Source of the DNA: Piliocolobus tephrosceles
Lineage: Eukaryota; Chordata; Mammalia; Primates; Cercopithecidae
DNA: 64,000 nucleotides
Direction: 5' to 3'
Assembly (NCBI RefSeq): GCF_002776525.5
Contig: NC_045436.1
Location: 11,353,294 to 11,417,293 of the forward strand
In this document: positions 48,441-60,454 of the stretch, one piece after another
Numbering within the stretch: position 1 is the stretch's first letter
Layout: every line of letters begins with the position of its first letter
Made by a program: the position numbers and the translations under genes
The notes under the pieces: model-generated
What the model saw: only the letters and a program-made list of their open reading frames with translations
Databases searched by the model: none
What the model was told of the DNA's origin: nothing

Positions 48441-49699
48441 TTTGAATGCTTGTAAATGTCTCTTGATGAAATGTATTTATACAAACAAGTAAAAAAGTAA
48501 TCCATATTTACTAATTACTAAGGTTTCTATGTTGTTATGTACAAACCTTTTAAAATTTTGTTTTAAAAAGCAATGATTAGCTACTTTCATTGGTATATTG
48601 TGGGGAATGTGTGTGTGTGTATATATATGTATGCTCATGCAAATTCACACCAATATATATAAATATATTTATAAAACTTTTAGAAATCTCAAGACTGTCA
48701 TATATGAATATAACCATTTTAATGATATGTAAACGGATGGTTGTGGTTTTAAATAAATTTTCAAGTGCTCACATCATGCATGGATTTAAAAACCACCTTA
48801 TATCAGCTATCTCTAATGGAGGAAAACTATTTTGGATATTCAAGAAGTGGCTCATGTAATAATGAAGAAGTGGATGGGAAAGATGAATGTAAGAGATGCA
48901 TTAATGATTTTGCATGAACTGTAGTCGTAGACAAAAGCAATATGACAAACAATATATTATACCTGCTATCATGTTATTATTGCTAGTATTTTTCCTAAAA
49001 TATATTTTCCCATACTAGAAAGTAATTTCTGTAAGCTCCAGATTACACCTTCTTCATTTTTTTCCTTTCTAATGTATACAGTTAGGACCTAATAAATGCA
49101 TATAATGAATATACTAATTCATTTGCCTTGATAAAAGTGTCATTTGAACTTAATGAGAAACAACAACAACAAAATTCTTTTGCTTCTAAGGATAGCACCA
49201 AGCTAGGAGCCTGGGTAATTGTTGCAGTTTCCCCAAGTACAGAGTAAAGCATCTAGTCCAATTCCTAGTATAAAGTGGGTGTGCAGGAAGTGTGCAGTGA
49301 AGAAGATAGCTCTGACTGTAAGGAGATTGCTCTTGGCATTCTTCTATGCCTTGATCATCCTTAAGGGTAGGCCAGCATCTAGGGATTGGCATCTACCTCA
49401 AATAGGAGTCACCTAGAACATTAGAGAAGTCACCAGAATGGGGAAAGGAAGGCTAGAAGGACTCAAAGAACCAAACTAACCCTCATGGCTATTCTGCAAA
49501 GAAGAGCCACAGTCTGTCTGTAAGTATGTGCTGTGTGTGGGAAAGATTTTTAGAATAGACTTCAGAAAACCTGGACCCCGTTATTAGTCTCTGAGCCTTC
49601 TTCATCTCTACAATCAACCGACTGAATTAAGAAATCTCAGAGGTTCCTTTTTGCTTTGGCATTCTTTGGAATTGGGATGATTTCTATTAATCAGATTAC
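48441..49699. other. AT-rich unique sequence
   Basis: No gene seen. A short (GT)n(AT)n patch lies at 48609-48628. Confidence 0.45.
48609..48628. repeat. (GT)n(AT)n microsatellite
   Basis: Six GT units are followed by four AT units. Confidence 0.85.
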
Positions 49700-49910
49700 T
49701 AACCATCACTTGTCAGATACTCATTGTGTGTTTGACATGAAGTTAAGTACATTATTCTTTTATTTAGGCCTCGTAACAACCGTATGAGGTAGATACTCTT
49801 ATTGTCATTTCATGTTTTACAAAAAGGAAGGCCCACACAGCGGTTGAGGGGTGCAGTTGAGACTCAAACCCAGATCTGTCTAAATCAAAGACCTCCTTCT
49901 TTACTATTAT
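49700..49910 (+). mobile_element. MIR SINE
   Basis: TACTCATTGTGTGTTTGACA, CTCGTAACAACCGTATGAGG, TAGATACTCTTATTGTCATT and GAGACTCAAACCCAGATCTG give a nearly complete MIR core and 3' part in sense orientation. Confidence 0.85.
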
Positions 49911-49919
49911 TATTTGATT

Positions 49920-50205
49920 AGTATATTTACATATTTATTTTTTAAATAACTTATTGAAGTGAAATTTACAAAATACCAAACCAGTCATTTCAAACTGAGT
50001 AATTGAGTGACAATTAGTACATTCACAATGTGTAGAATCACCACCTCTATCTAACTACAAAACATTTTGGTTTCTCCAGAGTAAAAAGCTATACCTTAAT
50101 CAGTTTCTTCACATTACTCCTTACCTCAGACCCTGGTAACCACCAATGTGCATTCTGTCTCTACGGATTTAACTATTCATACAAATAGAATCATATAATA
50201 TGCAT
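49920..50205 (-). mobile_element. Old L1 (L1ME-type) 3' end, antisense
   Basis: AACTTATTGAAGTGAAATTT, GTACATTCACAATGTGTAGA, CCTGGTAACCACCAATGTGC and AATAGAATCATATAATATG follow the antisense 3' region of L1M/L1ME elements. It is cut off by the next L1 at about 50215. Confidence 0.75.
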
Positions 50206-50214
50206 GGTTTAAAG

Positions 50215-53200
50215 ATAGTTGAATAGGGACTGCTCCTCCAGGACCCGGGAGACACAATACTGTGAGTTCCCCAACTGTGTAAGCGGGAAAGGGAAATTCT
50301 CCTCTCCGGAACACACACCCCCACTGGGGAAACTGAAAGTCTGTTTGCTGGAGAAGTTTCCAAACTTACCTAGAGCCGAGCAAAATACTGTGGTAGAAGA
50401 AGCAGTGGGAAAGGTCCTGGGAGCTTGCTGGGTCCCCAAGCGGACCATTCCTGCCTGGCACCACAGGGATCCTCCTGGAGGGCAGCCAGAGGAGCAGGGA
50501 CAAACGCCACAGGGTGAAGGAACTTTCCAGCTGAACTGAGTATCAATTCGAACCCCGCGAGAAGCTTCCTGGCCAGAACTCAGGGGAGGATGCAAATCTG
50601 GTGTGCAGACTCCATAGGCAAAGGCAAGAACCAAGCCCTTTGCTTTCACAGTGGGGAAGTGGGTAGCCTGGGGCAAGTTCTCAAACTGGGCTTACCCACC
50701 ACCTGGAAACAGACTCAACTCCAGGCTGTTAGAGAAGGCATGGTGGGAGTGAAACTGGCCCTTCAGTTTGTGTGGGAGCTGGGTGAGGCCTGTGACTGCC
50801 GGCTTCCCCCAACTTCCCTGACAACCTGCATGACTCAGCACAGGCAGCCATAATCCTCCCAGGTACACAACTCCATTGACCTGGGAACCTCATCCCCATC
50901 CCCTACAGCAGCTGCAGCAAGACCCGCCCAAGGAGAGTTTGAGCTCAAACATGCCTAGCCCTGCCCCAATCTGATGGGCTTTCCCTATTCACCCTAGTAG
51001 CTGAAGACAAACAGCATATAATCCTGGGAATTCTAGGGCGCCACCACCACCGGTTCCTCTCCATCATACCACAGCTGATGCTCTGTGGGAAGCACCACCT
51101 CCTGGGAGGAGGCCAGCCAGCACAAAAATAGAATATTAAACCACCAAGACTAAGGACCCCCACAGAGTCCATTGCACCCCGCCATCACCTCCACTGTAAC
51201 AGGCACTGGTATCCACAGCTAAGAGATCCATAGACACTTCACATCACAGAACTCTGTGCAGACAACCCCTAGTTCCAGCTCAGAGCTGGGTAGACTTGCT
51301 GGTTGGCTAGACTCAGAAGAGAAATAACAATCACTGCAGCTAGCTCACAGGAAGCCACATCCATAGGAAAAGGGGGAGAGTACTACATCAAGGAAACACC
51401 CCATGGGACAAAAGAATCAGAACAACAGCCTTGAGCCTTAGACCTTCCCTCTTAGAGCCTACCCAAATGAGAAGGGACCAGAAAACCAACCCTGGTAATA
51501 TGACAAAACAATGCTCTCTCATACCCCCCAAAAATCACATTAGTTCACCAGCAATGGATCCAAACCAAGTAGAAATCCCTGATTTACCTGAAAAAGAATT
51601 CAAGATGTCAGTTATTAAGCTAATCAGGGATGCACCAGAGAAAGGCAAAGCCCAATGCAAGGAAATGCATGTATATTAGACCTAGGCTATAATATAAACT
51701 CCGAAAGTTTTACAAGAATTAAAATCTTCCAGGGTGTGGTCTTTAAATACATTAGAATTAATATGAAAAATTAACAAAACATAGTATCCTTAATACAAAC
51801 TAGAAAACCTAGAGGAAATAAATTCCTGGAAACATACAATCTCCCAATATTAAACCAGGAGGAAACTGAATCCCTGAACAGACCGATAATGAGTTCTGGA
51901 CCAGACAGATTTTACAGACAAATTCTACCAAGTGTATAAAGAAGAGCTGGTATCATTCCTGCGGATATTGTCCCAAAGAGTTAAGGAGGAAGGACTCCTC
52001 TATAACTCATTCTACAATTAAAGCATTATCCTAATAATAAAAGCAGACAGAGACACAACAATAAAAGAAGACTTCAAGCCATATCCTTGATGAAAGTGGA
52101 TGCAAAAATTATCAACATAATACTAGCAAACCAAATCCAGCAGCACATCAAAAAGCTTGTGGATAGGAAAAATCAATACTGTTAAAAGGAACATACTGCC
52201 CAAAGCAATTTACAGACTCAGTGCTATTCCAATCAAACTATCAAGGATATTCCTCACAGAATTAGAAAAAAAAAAAAAAAACTATTTTAAAATTAATATG
52301 GTACCAAAAGAGGGCCTGAATAGCCAAAGTAATATTGAGAAAAAAGATAACAGCTGGAGGAATGACATTATCTGACTTCAAACTATAGTATAAGGCTACA
52401 GAATCTAAAACATAATGGTACTGGTATAAAAACAGACGCATAGACCAATGGAACCAAATAGCCCCAAATAAAGCCACACATACCTATAGTCATCTGATCT
52501 TCAACAACCGTGACAAGAACCAAGAACAAGCAATGGGGAAAGGAATCAATATTCAATAAATGATACTGGAATAACTGGCTACCTATATGCAAAAGACAGG
52601 AATTAGACCCTTTCCTGACACTGCATACAGAAATCAACTCAAGATGGACTAGAGATTTAAATGTAAAACCCCAATTATAAAAACCAGGAAGATAACCTAG
52701 AAAATAACATTCTGGACATAGGCTCTGGCAAAGATTTCATGACAAAGACACCAAAAACAATTCCAACAAAAACACCAATTGACAAGTGGGACCTAACTAA
52801 ACTAAGGAGCTTCTGCACAGCAAGAGAAATTACCAATAGAGTAAACAGATAACCTACAGATTGGGAGAAAATATTTGTAAACTATGCATCTGACAAAGAT
52901 CTACTATCCAGAATAGGTAAGAAACTTAAGCAAACTAACAAGCAAAACCCAAACAGCCCCATAAAAAAAGAAGGCAAAGGTCATAAACAGACACTTTTCT
53001 AAAGAAGACATACACATAGCCAACAAGCATATAAACAAATGCTCCACAGCACTAATCATTAAATAAATGCAAATTAAAACTACAATGAGATACCATCTCA
53101 CACCAGTCAGAATGGCTGTTACTAAAAAGTAAAAAAAATAACATGCAGGGGACGTTGTGGTGTTAAGGGAACACTTACATACTGCTTGTAGGAATTTAAA

Positions 53201-53605
53201 TTAGTTCAGTCATTGTGGAAAGCAGTTTGGTGATTTCTCAAAGAACTTAGAACTACCTTTTGACCCAGAAATCCAGTTATTGGGTGTATATCCAAAGAAA
53301 TATCAATCGTTCTACCATAAAGACACATTCACATGTGTGTTCATCACATTATTCACAATAGCAAAGACATTTGAATCAACTGCTGAAATGCCCATCAACC
53401 TTAGACTGAATAAAGAAAACGTGGTACATATACACCATGGAATACTATGCAACCATAAGAAAGAATGAGATAATGTCCTCTGCAGCAACATGGATAGAGC
53501 CAGAGGTCATTATTCTAAGTGAACTAATGCAGGAACAGAAAACCAAACACCACATATTCTCATTTTTAAGTGGGAGCTAAACATTGAGTACACATGGACA
53601 CAAAC
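50215..53605 (+). mobile_element. Chimeric L1PB-like copy with internal deletions
   Basis: 50215-51560 is a GC-rich L1 5' UTR (GGACCCGGGAGACACAATAC, CCATGGGACAAAAGAATCAG). 51540-51665 is the start of ORF1 (the frame 51431-51679 includes DPNQVEIPDLPEKEFKMSVI). Near 51670 the sequence jumps into the middle of ORF2, and at about 52160 it jumps again from the RT region (CAGCACATCAAAAAGCTTGT) to the late ORF2 part. The copy stops at about 53605 near the ORF2 end without a 3' UTR or A-tail. Poly(A) has expanded at 52265-52281. No functional frame remains. Confidence 0.85.
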
Positions 53606-54181
53606 AAGGAAAAAACAGACAGCTAATGTTATTCGTAAGAACATTCTTTATTTTAAATACATATATCAGAGATAAATAAAGACAAAATCTGAGACCTGAC
53701 TTCCCACCACAAGAATCTGGGAAAACAGAAAATCAACATGCAGGAAGTAGAAGGAAGAAAATAATAAAGAATAATTAGAAACAAATGAAATACAAAATAA
53801 AATACAATAGAAGAAATGAACAAAAACAACTGTTGATTTTTTCGCAAGATTAGTAAGATTGATAAACACACAAAAAGACTCACAATGAAAAATGTGAACA
53901 AATACATACCATCAATAACAAAAATATGAAAAAGTGAAATGAGACAAACTGCAAGAAAAGAATGAATTGCAACATACTGTGTGGACATATAAAAGATAAT
54001 ATAAAGAACAACTTTAAATAAAAAAATTTATCTTTTTTGTGCAATAGAAAAAATTTCTTAAAAACATATACAACTTACGAATATTGACAAACATACAAAA
54101 TATGAAATCTGAAGTATGCAATATGTTAAAGAATTTAAAGCTATTAATAAGTAATAAATTTTTCTAAAAATATTTAAAAAT
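53606..54181 (+). mobile_element. Old L1M ORF2 fragment, sense (left part)
   Basis: AGTAGAAGGAAGAAAATAAT, AAACAAATGAAATACAAAAT and AGATTAGTAAGATTGATAAAC parallel L1 ORF2 between the endonuclease and RT domains. The colinear continuation (about 57975 onward) is displaced by the intervening minus-strand L1. Confidence 0.7.
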
Positions 54182-54961
54182 AAGTACTTATTTTGACTTT
54201 AAATTCAGGGGTACAAGTGCAGATTTGTTACGTAGATAAACTTGTGTCATGGAGATTTTGTTGTATAGATTATCTAATCGCCCATGTATTAAGTCTAGCA
54301 CCCATTAGTTATTTTTCCTATCCTCTCCCTCCTTCCACTCTCCACATTCCAAAAGGTCCCACTGTGTACTGTTCCCTTCTATGTGTCCATGCATTCTCAT
54401 GATTTAGTTTCCACTTACACTATTCTGCCCTGTATTAGTGAGGACAGCCACAGGCCATCCACATTGACTGCTGCCATCATGCTGGTTACAGCAGGGAGGG
54501 CCAAGTGGTGGTGGCAGGAGCAGCTGCGTGAGTAGCAGGGACGGTTGTGGGACCCCTGCACCCCACATCCCCTGTGTTCCACATCCCCGAGGTAGCCTAC
54601 TGCACTGCTCCTACCCTTGCCCAGTTGGGCAGGCCCTACTCCCAGACCCGGAGCCTCCACTACCCCGAATCCTTGCCCCACATCACTGCTCTCACCTACG
54701 GCCGCTGGGGGAGGGGGCAGGGAGGAGGTGGACAGTCCCTGGAGCCTGCCCCTGGGAGCCCCCCACAAACTGCCATGATGGGGGCCACGGCCATGAGGCC
54801 AGGCCAAGTCACTCACTGACAGAGGAGCAGTGCAGTCAGGCACAGGGCAGGGGAGGAAGAGGCGGAGCTCTACCCAGGGTGGCACTGTGCTCCACAGAGC
54901 CAATGGGAGCTGAGAACAAGCAAGGAACCCCACCTCTTCCCAGTTGGTGGAGTAGGAGCTC

Positions 54962-55110
54962 CCCAGGCACAACTGCAGCCTCCCAAGCTGCAATTGCCAC
55001 CCGGGCACCCCTGCACTCTCATCAGCCAGGAGCAGGCGGGAGCCCCACCCTCCCAGGCACAGCTGCAGCCACCCAAGCCTCAGCCGTGGACCCAGGCATC
55101 TCTGCACTCT
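54962..55110. repeat. Two-copy repeat inside the LTR
   Basis: CCCAGGCACA(A/G)CTGCAGCC occurs near 54963 and near 55049, with related CCTGCACTCTC and CTCTGCACTCTC strings after each. The period is roughly 87 bases. Confidence 0.7.
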
Positions 55111-55621
55111 CAGGGGCCTGGAAAGGCCCCCCTTTCACCCTCAGGCTCAGAAGTGCCTGTTTCTGCTTCTTGGCTGCTCCCCACTTCTGGTACAGGCTTG
55201 GATCCTGGAGCAAGGATGGGGCCAAGTCTGTGTGCCATCGCAACCTGGCCAGTTGTGTGCATGCTTGGGGCACTCCTGACATGTCAGCTCCCTGCCACTT
55301 TGGCCACCTCCAGACGTTGGGCACCAAGGAGCATGGAAGGGAGGCCAAGGAGGGGCTGAGGGCAGCTTGGCACTGGCCTGCAGGCACCCCTTGGCACAAA
55401 CAGCTTGGGTACCATGAAGGGTAGCAGGATACAGACATGCTCCTGGGTGGAAGAAGGCAGGTCTCTGGTGAAGCCCCATCTTCAAGCTGGGGAAGGCCTG
55501 AAGCCTGGGGGCTGTGCTGCTGGTCCCACAGACTGGAGTGGGAATGCGTGATACTTGTCCCTGGGCCTGCCCATGGCCATCCATGGACCAGTCAGCACCC
55601 ACTTCCTCTCCTCTGAGGCCC

Positions 55622-55628
55622 ATAAAAA
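55622..55628 (+). promoter_or_regulatory. TATA-like box of the LTR
   Basis: ATAAAAA lies 3' of a long GC-rich U3-like region and about 330 bases before the AATAAC polyadenylation-like signal. The position suits an LTR core promoter. Activity is not inferable. Confidence 0.35.
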
Positions 55629-55683
55629 TCCCAGACTCAGTCAGACTCAGAGAGCATGGAGAGTGGATGGGGAGACAACAGGA

Positions 55684-55920
55684 TGACCAGCTGCAGAGAG
55701 AAAGTGAGGAGGCTGCAAATGAGCAGTTGCAGAGAGGAGCTACCTTGTCCACTGGGAGCTGAAAAAGATGACAGGTTGACCAGCTGCAAAGAGGAGCTAC
55801 CATCTGTGCTCTCTGAGAGCTGAGCACTTGTTGGGATGACCTGCCTAGCAGAGAGGAGCTACACTCTGTGCTGAGAGCTGAACACTCATTGAAATACCCT
55901 AGCTATGGAGAGAAGCTGCC
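55684..55920. repeat. Tandem units of about 60 bases in the LTR R/U5 region
   Basis: GACCAGCTGCAGAGAG, GTTGCAGAGAGGAGCTACC, CCAGCTGCAAAGAGGAGCTA and AGCAGAGAGGAGCTACAC recur at 40-60 base spacing, each followed by GAGAGCTGA or GGGAGCTGA. Confidence 0.75.
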
Positions 55921-56641
55921 CACTACGGGTCTCCTCTGAGCTGTTCTACTGGTCAATAACATGCCTCTTTGTCTTTCTCACCCTCCACTTGTCTGTGTAC
56001 CTCATTCTGCCTGGACACAAGACAAGAACTTGTGATCCACTGAACGGTGAAGTTAAAAGAGCTGTAACATAAACAGGGCTGAAACATGCCCCTTGCTCAC
56101 CATATTGCGGGTGAAGAGGAGAGAAGAACTATGACCCTTTGGGGAGCCCAGACCTGGGAGCTCCCTGAGCCAGGGCTGTTACTGTCTCTTTGGGGCTCTG
56201 CAGTTTCTGGTGTCTTCAAGCTTCCAAGTGCTACCACATTCTGCGGTGCTAGCCCGGAGAGCAGGAGCCCATGCTGGCACCTGGAGCTGCTTGCCCTGTG
56301 TCAGCAGCCAGTGTGTCTGACTGTGCACAGTGGCTGGACTCCTTGCTTGCTCACACACTCCTCACCACTCAATACCTGACTCGCTGTCTCCCTTGGAGGC
56401 GTAGGATCCGGGCCAGTAATGTGAGCTGAGCCTAGCCTGCCAGGCGGAGTGGGTGGAATAAGCCCAGAAAGCCCAAGCAAAACTTGAGCAAAGGTGCCAC
56501 AGGTCACAGAGATTTTCAGCCAGAAAAGTCACACCCCAAACATCCAGTAGCATTAGTTTGCTAAGGATAATGGCCAACAGCTCCATACACGTCCCTGCAA
56601 AGGACATGATCACATTCGTGTTTTATGGCTGCATAGTAGTC

Positions 56642-56672
56642 TGTGTGTGTGTGTGTGTGTGCATGTGTGTAT
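56642..56672. repeat. (GT)n microsatellite in L1
   Basis: GTGTGTGT with CATG and TATA interruptions replaces the usual L1 GTGTATATGTGCCACA segment. Confidence 0.85.
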
Positions 56673-57695
56673 ATATGTACATTTTCTTTATCCAGTATAT
56701 CATTGATGGGCATTTAGGTTGATTCCATGACTTTGCTACTGTGAATAGTGTTGCAGTGAATACACGCGTGATTGTCTTTTTAATAGAATAATTTCTATCC
56801 CTTTGAGGATGTGCCCAGCAATGGGATTGCTGGGTCAAACGGTATTTCTGTTTTTAGGTCTTTGAGGAATTGCCACACTGTCTTCCACAATGGTTGAACT
56901 AATTTATACTCTCACTACGAGTATATAAATGTTCCTTTTTCTCCAGGATCTCACCAGCATTTGTTATTTTTTGACTTTTTAATAGTAGCCATTCTGACAG
57001 AGGTGAGATGGTGTCTCACTGTGGTTTTGATTTGCATTTCTCTAATGATCAGTGATGGTAAGCTTTTTATCATATGATTGTTCACCACATGCATGTCTTT
57101 TTCATGAAAAGTGTCTGTTCATGTCCTTTTGATGTTTTTTTTTTTTTTTTTGTAAATTTAAGTTACTTGTGGAAGCTGGATACCAGACCTTTGTTGGATG
57201 CATAGTTTGCAAAGATTTTCTCCCCTTCTATATGTTGTCTATTATTTCGTTGATAGTTTCTTTTGCTGTGGAGAAGCTCTTCAGTTTGTTTAGATTTTGT
57301 TTGTCAATTTTTACTTTTGTTGCAATTGCTTTTGGCTTCTTCATCATGGTGTCTTTGCCCCTGAGTATGTACTGAATGGTATTGCCTCGGTTGTCTTCCA
57401 GAGTTTTTATAGTTTAGGGTTTTACATTTAAGTCTTTCATTCATCTTGAGTTAATTTTTGTATATGTTGTAAGGCAGGGGTTCACTTTCAGTCTTCGGCA
57501 TATGGCTAGCCAGTTATCCCAGCACCATTTATTGAATAGGGAACACTTTCTCCATTGCTTGTTTTTGTCAGATTTGTCAAAGATCAGTTAGTTGTAGGTT
57601 TGCAGTCTTATTTCTGGGTTCTCTATTCTGTTCCCTTGGTCTATGTTTCTGTTTTTGTACCAGTACCATGCTGTTTTGGTTACTGTGGCCGCGTA

Positions 57696-57770
57696 TTGGG
57701 TTGGTGCAAAAGTAATTGCTGTTTTGCCATTACTTTTAATGACAAAACCCGCAATTTTGCACCAACTTAA
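57696..57770. mobile_element. MADE1 mariner MITE inserted in L1
   Basis: A 75-base palindrome with ends TTGGGTTGGTGCAAAAGTAA and GCAATTTTGCACCAACTTAA, bounded by TA (57694-57695 and 57771-57772). The flanks are contiguous L1 ORF2 antisense (GTTACTGTGG before, TATAGTTTGAAGTCGG after), so it entered the L1 after that copy was in place. It has a slightly shortened right arm. Confidence 0.95.
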
Positions 57771-58186
57771 TACTATAGTTTGAAGTCGGATGGCATGATG
57801 CCTCCAGCTTTGTACTTTTTGCTTAGGATTGCGTTGGCAATTTGGGCTCTTTTTTGGTTCAATATGAATTTTAAAATAGTTTTCCCTAGCTCTGTGAAGA
57901 ATGTCAATGGTAGCGTAATAGGAATAGCATTGAATCTATAAACTGCTTTGAACAGTATGGCCATTTTAATTCAAGTAACAACTGATATTTCTTTCCCAAA
58001 TCTTTTTCTGAGGCTGTCTTTATCATAATATAATAAATAAGTAACCAAGGACATTACAAGAAAGAAAAATTACCAATTGATCTCCTTTGTGTAATTAGAT
58101 GTGTATATATATATCCTAAACAAAAGATTAGTGGAGTTTATCTCAGAAATGCGAGGCTAATCTAATATTTGAAAAGTAATTATTAT

Positions 58187-58465
58187 AATGTACCTACCAT
58201 ATTAACGAGAAAATGAGAAATATTATATAATTATTTTAATGTATATGGGAAAAAATGATAAAATGTAACAACCATTCATGATACAGACTCCTTGCAAACC
58301 AAGAATAAAATGAATCTTTTTTAACTTTGTTAAGAAATAACAAAACCTATGATAAATATCAAATTAAATGATAAAAATATTTACATATTTCTCTCACAGA
58401 TAAGAAAATAATTACATCTGCCCATTGTTACTGTTTCATGCAACACTATGCTGGTGGTCAAAGAC
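58187..58465 (+). repeat. Direct repeat, copy 1 (L1M-derived)
   Basis: This stretch of decayed L1M matches 63573-63853 at roughly 85 percent by eye, including changes away from ordinary L1 such as GATACAGACTCCTTGCAAAC and TTTTAATGTATATGGGAAAA. Confidence 0.85.
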
Positions 58466-59829
58466 AGTGTAATAAGACAAGATAAAATTTAAGGTATAAA
58501 AACTGGAAAGAAAGAACTAAAACGGCCATTATTTGCCAATTACAGAAAGATATAATTTTTAAAAATTATATGAAAATCTATGAATTTAGCAAAGTTTGTG
58601 GGTAAACCTCAAGAAACAGATCAGTTTTATTTCTATATCTAAAAAAACTAGAAAATTAATTTGCATTATTTAAAGCATTATTTTCACTGTTACAAAGAGA
58701 CATTAAATACCTCAGTACAGTTGATAAAAGTTTGGCAAGAAGCTTAAAACCACAAAACCATTTTGAGAAAACATTTAAAAACCTATAAAAGTATGAACAT
58801 GTTGTGTATATGTTTTTAATGCTACACAGATATCATATGTTTCTAAGCTGATCTATATTTTCAGTCATATCCCTATTTAAATACCAGCCACTTTGTGGGG
58901 AAACAGATGATTGACAAGCACACCTAAAATTTACATAAAAGAGCAAATGGCCAAGAATATCCACAGCTGTCACAAAGACCAAAACAAGGATTTACACTAT
59001 CGGAGATCAAGACAAAAGAGCCCAGAAATGGAACTTGGAATGTACATCCACCTGACACATGATAAAGGCTATATTAGAATTCTGCAGGGAAACTAGAAAC
59101 ATTTTATTAAATCTATATAGCTTAATTAGATATCCTTTTTAAAAATATACCTTAATCCCTATGTTATACTATATTGAGAACATAGATATTTAACATATTA
59201 AGAGATAAACCTATAAAGCTATAAAAGAAAACAAAGGTGCACATCTTCATGATTTTGATGTAGGCAAAGTTTTGTCAAAGACAAAGGACTAATGTAAGTA
59301 TAAAAATGACACACTGTACTACCGTGAGATGTGTATTCATCAAAGTACATTAGATGAAAGTCATGGCGAATCAGAATACGAAGAGAGATATTTACAATAC
59401 ACATTCGCCAAGAAATACATATACTCAGAATATATAAAAAGGGATTTTAAGAGCAGTTATGAAATGACAGCCTGTCTCCAAAGAAAAATGGGCAAAAACA
59501 GAAACAAGTAATTCACAAGAGATTATTCAAATGGACAATAAATGCATAAAAATATGCCCTTACCTCTCCTAGTAAGGAGGCAAAAGCAAATAAGAGATAA
59601 TGCTACATTCCCAGCAGAATCACTAAAAGAATGAAGAGATTGAAAGACAAGATCAGGACAGATTGTAAACAAAGGCAGCTCTCATACGCAGCCGGTGAGT
59701 AAACTGCTATAATCACGTTGAAAAGCTATTTGATACAATTACGAAGGTTGAACTCAGGCATAACTATGGTAAATAATTTTAGCTCTGCGTGTATGCCTAA
59801 AACAAATGTGTACATATGTTCATCAAATG

Positions 59830-59902
59830 CATCAGGGAGGGAGGACTGGAGAGAGGAAGAGAGAGAGGTAGGGTGAGGTGGGGAGAGACAGAGAGAGAGA
59901 GC
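59830..59902. repeat. Purine-rich low-complexity patch
   Basis: GGGAGG, GAGAGA and GGTGAG units with few pyrimidines, inside the old L1. Confidence 0.8.
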
Positions 59903-60149
59903 CATAATGTTCACAGTAGTACTGTACGTAGTAGTTTAAAATCAGAAATACCCAAATGTCCCTGAACAGGAGAATGTGTAAATATGTTGCATTATTTTTT
60001 AAAAAGAAATGCTACATAGAAATGATAGCAAAATTCAATGTAGGTGAATCTCATAAACATAAATGAAGAGCAAATGAAGCCAGATACACACACTGCATGA
60101 TTCAATTTAGATAAAAGTTCAAAACCAGGCAAAATATATTTATAGTTTT

Positions 60150-60454
60150 TTTTTTTTTTTTTTTTTTGTGACGGAGTCTTACTCTGTCACCCAGGCTGGA
60201 GTACAGTGGTGTGAGGTGTGATCTCGGCTCACTGCAAGCTCCGCCTCCTGGATTCAGGCCATTCTCCTGCCTCAGCATCCCGAGTAGCTGGGACTACAGG
60301 CACCCACCACCACACCTGGCTAATTTTTTGTAGTTTTAGTAGAGACGGGGTTTCACCTTGTTAGCCAGGATGGTCTCAATCTCCTGACCTCGTGATCCAC
60401 TCACCTGGGCCTCCCAAAGTCCTGGATTACAGGTGTGAGCCACCACGCCCAGCC
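60150..60454 (-). mobile_element. AluY-like, antisense
   Basis: T23 is followed by GTGACGGAGTCTTACTCTGT and a full Alu with GCAAGCTCCGCCTCCTGG and GACCTCGTGATCCACTC features, ending CCACGCCCAGCC. It is inserted in the L1M 3' region. TATAGTTTT at 60141-60149 recurs at 60462-60470 after a seven-base remainder, a slightly decayed target duplication. Confidence 0.93.

Larger units (their letters stand above)
54439..56552 (+). mobile_element. 2.1-kb solo ERV-type LTR (MER52-like?), with TTAG target duplication
   Basis: A GC-rich unit beginning TGAGGACAGCC and ending AGTAGCA fills the L1 exactly between two copies of TTAG (54435-54438 and 56553-56556), the four-base duplication typical of class I endogenous retroviruses. 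A TATA-like box (55622-55628) and a degenerate AATAAC (55955-55960), followed by a T-rich element, fit a U3-R-U5 layout. There is no internal proviral sequence, so it is a solo LTR. The length is unusual and recalls the MER52 group, an identification from memory. Frames of 298, 230 and 226 residues are by-products of high GC and are not retroviral genes. Confidence 0.85.
54182..57970 (-). mobile_element. L1 3' portion, antisense, carrying an LTR and MADE1
   Basis: 54182-54438 is the antisense L1 3' UTR and the extreme end of ORF2 (GGGGTACAAGTGCAGATTTG, TGTGTCCATGCATTCTCATG). After the LTR at 54439-56552, ORF2 antisense sequence resumes (TTTGCTAAGGATAATGGCCA, TGCAAAGGACATGATCACAT) and continues to about 57970. 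A MADE1 sits at 57696-57770. About 30 bases of L1 expected near 54420 are missing. It is 5'-truncated in ORF2 and inserted in the older L1M. Confidence 0.9.

Noticed and set aside
49920..53605. L1ME and L1PB pieces as one element
   Set aside because: They are in opposite orientations and of different age, and the junction near 50210 falls within the L1ME 3' region.
54415..55827. Overlapping frames of 298, 230 and 226 residues
   Set aside because: They occupy both strands of the GC-rich LTR, overlap each other, consist of Pro/Ser/Gly-rich sequence without domains, and end at LTR tandem repeats. High GC alone explains them.
55684..55920. Regularly spaced repeats that might suggest a CRISPR-like array
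   Set aside because: The units are diverged tandem repeats without unique spacers, inside an LTR of a primate genome.
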